Source of the DNA: Plecoglossus altivelis
Lineage: Eukaryota > Chordata > Actinopteri > Osmeriformes > Plecoglossidae
Direction of reading: 5' to 3'
NCBI GenBank assembly: GCA_036571765.1
Contig: BROE01000028.1
Span: forward strand, 5,229,143 to 5,293,142
Length of the DNA: 64,000 nt
Below, one piece after another: positions 61,737 through 64,000 of this stretch. The notes beneath the pieces are model-generated. The model worked only from the letters and a program-made list of their open reading frames with translations. It was not told where the DNA came from and searched no databases. The position numbers were made by a program, and so were the translations under genes. Numbering within the stretch: position 1 is the stretch's first letter; every line of letters starts with the position of its first letter.

Positions 61737-62517
61737 GTTGAAATTTTTCAAGACAAGAGGAGGGCCTGAAATCAGTGTTTGTTCAAGAGTCCAAATGTTG
61801 CATAGCGTTCTCAAGGGGTTTTAATACGTTCCAAGACAGACGACAGTGATCTTGATTACAGTAATCCACAAAGTAATCAGTTTTGGGGGGAGGGGTAGTG
61901 CTACCTTCACCACAATATAGCTACTGTGTAAGCCTACTACATGACAGTGGAGGATACAATGAGGACACCCCCCTCCCCTCCCTACCCCGTCGACCACAAA
62001 CCCAGGTTTACAGACCATCGTCTCCCGGATATGACACCTCTGCACTTTTAAGTAGCAAAGACCACCACCTCCTTCTGTTTCCCTTTGTGGTATGATACAC
62101 ACAAAGTGTTTGAATTGTGTAAATCATGCCATTCTTAACCCAGGAAAATGGCTATAAATAGAAATACATGTCTATGTATTAGGCTACAGGTGTCCAAACA
62201 AACTGAAGTAAAGTTTGTAGTTTGTTGTTATTTTTTATGGTTAAACTGTTTTTTAAAATCCCTGGCATCTCTATAAACGGTCTATAAACTACTACAGGTC
62301 CCATCACCTTTGAAGCCTTTATTCATAGGAGGTGCTTGTGACGATGTTGGAAGATTTTGACACAAGTTCCTGTCTACATTTCCTTATCTTCTCATACAAA
62401 CACTTTTGAGCTGAAAGAGGTAGACCACAGCCTTCAACTGAGGAGAACACGTATGAACCTTATCAAGAAGCAAAGCTTCAACGCTATCACACCAAGCTCT
62501 AGTTCTCTTTATGTATT

Positions 62518-64000
62518 ATGAACCACAACGTCATCTTAAAATCCCTCTTGATGCTTGTATTCATGTTGCAAGTGCGGCTTGATGGTAGGTCAACTTCCTT
62601 TATCGTTTATAATGTAACAGAAAATATTTATTTTTAAAGAAACTATGGTTTTAGGGAACAACTAGAGCATCCCACATTGTCTAGTAGTCTACGTGTAGTT
62701 GTAATCCATTTAATAGTCCTTTATGAAATGCATATTAAACATAGGAAAAGAGATACATAGAAAGAGATGTTTCAAAGCTATTTCACTTGCTTTCAGGTCC
62801 AATAAAGTAGTCGAAAATAAATGAACAAATGTTGGTCTATTACTTGCGAGAACAAACCTGTTTCAAAGGATCTGTGGAAAGCAAAAAAAAGTTGTAATCA
62901 CCAGAAAAGAAATTACGAAAAAGTCTATAAGTAAAACATGTATGTGCTCTTCAATTACTTTCTAAATTGTAATGCCACATTTTCCACTAGGAAAAAGCTA
63001 ATGTGTACGGGGACATCTGTGGGTATTTATTTATAGCAGTTTCCCTTCCCAAATTTTGCCCAGGTTTTTCAGATGTCTTACAACCGTTTATTTTCATACA
63101 ATAAAGGCACATTTTGACTCACTTGCAGTGATGGATGGTTCAATCTCTATAAACATACAGTATGTAAGAACCAGATTCTACTATAGCATACAGTGTACAC
63201 TAATGTTCACTGAGAACTAAGTGTAGGCCTATAACTCTGAAAATGTAGATTGTGAGAAATAGAAATGCTTATTTCTATCTTTTTCTTCATTTTTGTCAAT
63301 GTAGTCAAAGTAGTCCACGGTGGAGGGACAATGTTTTCTATGTAACATATGACAATCAATGATAAATCAATGCATCTATGTGTTTGTGTATGTCATTATG
63401 TTTACATGTATTCCATGCGTCTATCTCCTATAACAGAATCAAACTTGGAAGCGAAGGGTAAAGGAACCCTGGGCAAAGATGTAACGCTCAATTTCACATT
63501 CGAAAATATCTCAGGCGAGAAAATCAGTAGTGGTATACTTTACAAAGTCGAAAAAAGTAAAAACACAAAGATCTCCGAATGTGTTCCGCTGTATCACAGC
63601 AACTGCTCTCAAGGTCAGCAGTGCATATTTAACGTAGCTTTTAAAAAAGCTTTTTTCTGCCTCCGAAATCTGACATCAGAACACGGTGGAGTTTACCAGG
63701 TTACAATAGTCCTCAAGAAAACCAAACAACTACTGCACAGCAATAAGTTGTTTTTGCACCTAGACGCAGAGAGCAACACTGCAGGTAAGATCTACGCTCA
63801 CATTACGCTAATCCCCTTTAGTACTCATGCTGTGATGTGTTTCGTTGACCTTGGACATACATTATTTTGCTCCCTATCGAATTCCAGTCTAAATCATAGA
63901 AATATCTTTCAAGTTAAACTTTATACAAAATCAAGCGGCAAATGTGTTTGTGTGCACGAATTAGGATATCAGGATGCTTTACTGCCTGAGTTCATGAATA
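62518..64000 (+). CDS. Ig-superfamily receptor, CD2/SLAM-like V domain (partial, 5' end)
   Basis: Two exons are visible and the gene runs off the window. Exon 1 (62518-62584) encodes a signal peptide, MNHNVILKSLLMLVFMLQVR, with a KSLLMLVFML hydrophobic core, then donor G|GTAGGT. Exon 2 (63437-63784) is a phase 1-1 exon of 348 nt, the usual form of an Ig domain exon, with acceptor ataacag and donor G|GTAAGA. It encodes GKGTLGKDVTLNFTFENISG (B strand), ILYKVEKSK where a C-strand Trp is usual, and RNLTSEHGGVYQVTIVLKKT. The B-strand Cys is Phe and the F-strand Cys (normally YxC) is Val, so the canonical disulfide is absent on both sides. Loss of both is a trait of CD2, CD48, CD58 and SLAM V domains, which the YQVTIVLKKT...LFLHLD ending also resembles. 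Four other cysteines occur. Ligand and membrane anchor are outside the window. Confidence 0.72.

Noticed and set aside
1..64000. tRNA, rRNA, snRNA, CRISPR arrays and bacterial-type operons.
   Set aside because: No cloverleaf with A and B boxes, no ribosomal segment and no spaced repeat array was seen; all coding sequence is spliced vertebrate type.

Overview
The window looks like nuclear DNA from a teleost (ray-finned) fish. It is AT-rich and mostly non-coding. It has spliced vertebrate genes with GT/AG introns, long (CA/GT)n and (GA)n microsatellites, palindromic hAT-type non-autonomous elements, a solo LTR, and several 5'-truncated non-LTR retrotransposons of the kinds common in fish. No bacterial, phage or CRISPR features were seen.

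Four protein-coding loci are supported. (1) Minus strand, 14533-16257: four coding exons of hydroxylysine kinase (HYKK), 363 aa, with an APH-type catalytic site. (2) Plus strand, 43048-46970: two coding exons of a neuromedin-U receptor most like NMUR1, a 426-aa class A GPCR. (3) Minus strand, 60334-61577: five small coding exons giving a complete 124-aa dynein light chain Tctex-type 2B (DYNLT2B/TCTEX1D2), with a good RFX X-box just upstream. (4) Plus strand, from 62518 and running off the window: a signal-peptide exon and one Ig V-like exon. That V domain lacks both canonical disulfide cysteines, as in the CD2/SLAM family. A fifth locus, 30659-31977, is a serine/proline-rich reading frame broken by an in-frame stop and several frameshifts, read here as a decayed gene of unknown origin.

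Layout: 1-1482 no gene; 1496-4124 a decayed LINE with a 13-bp target-site duplication; 4138-12046 no gene; 12047-12262 hAT-like element; 14533-16257 hykk; 19728-20890 a LINE 3' fragment split by a 450-bp solo LTR with perfect 5-bp duplications; 21120-21541 a second LINE tail; 22067-22271 a second hAT-like copy; 28118-28925 a third LINE fragment; 30659-31977 broken gene; 31978-43040 no gene; 43048-46970 nmur1; 46971-53560 no gene; 53565-54082 a mosaic LINE tail; 60334-61577 dynlt2b; 62518 to end, Ig gene.

The genes do not form a pathway. HYKK acts in lysine catabolism, NMUR1 is a neuropeptide receptor, DYNLT2B is a ciliary dynein-2 subunit, and the last gene is a probable immune surface receptor. 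No previously undescribed biological system was found. The most interesting points are the CD2-like Ig gene, the X-box at the ciliary gene, the LTR nested inside a LINE, the unidentified broken gene, and a (CCCT)n repeat acting as the polypyrimidine tract of the nmur1 splice acceptor.
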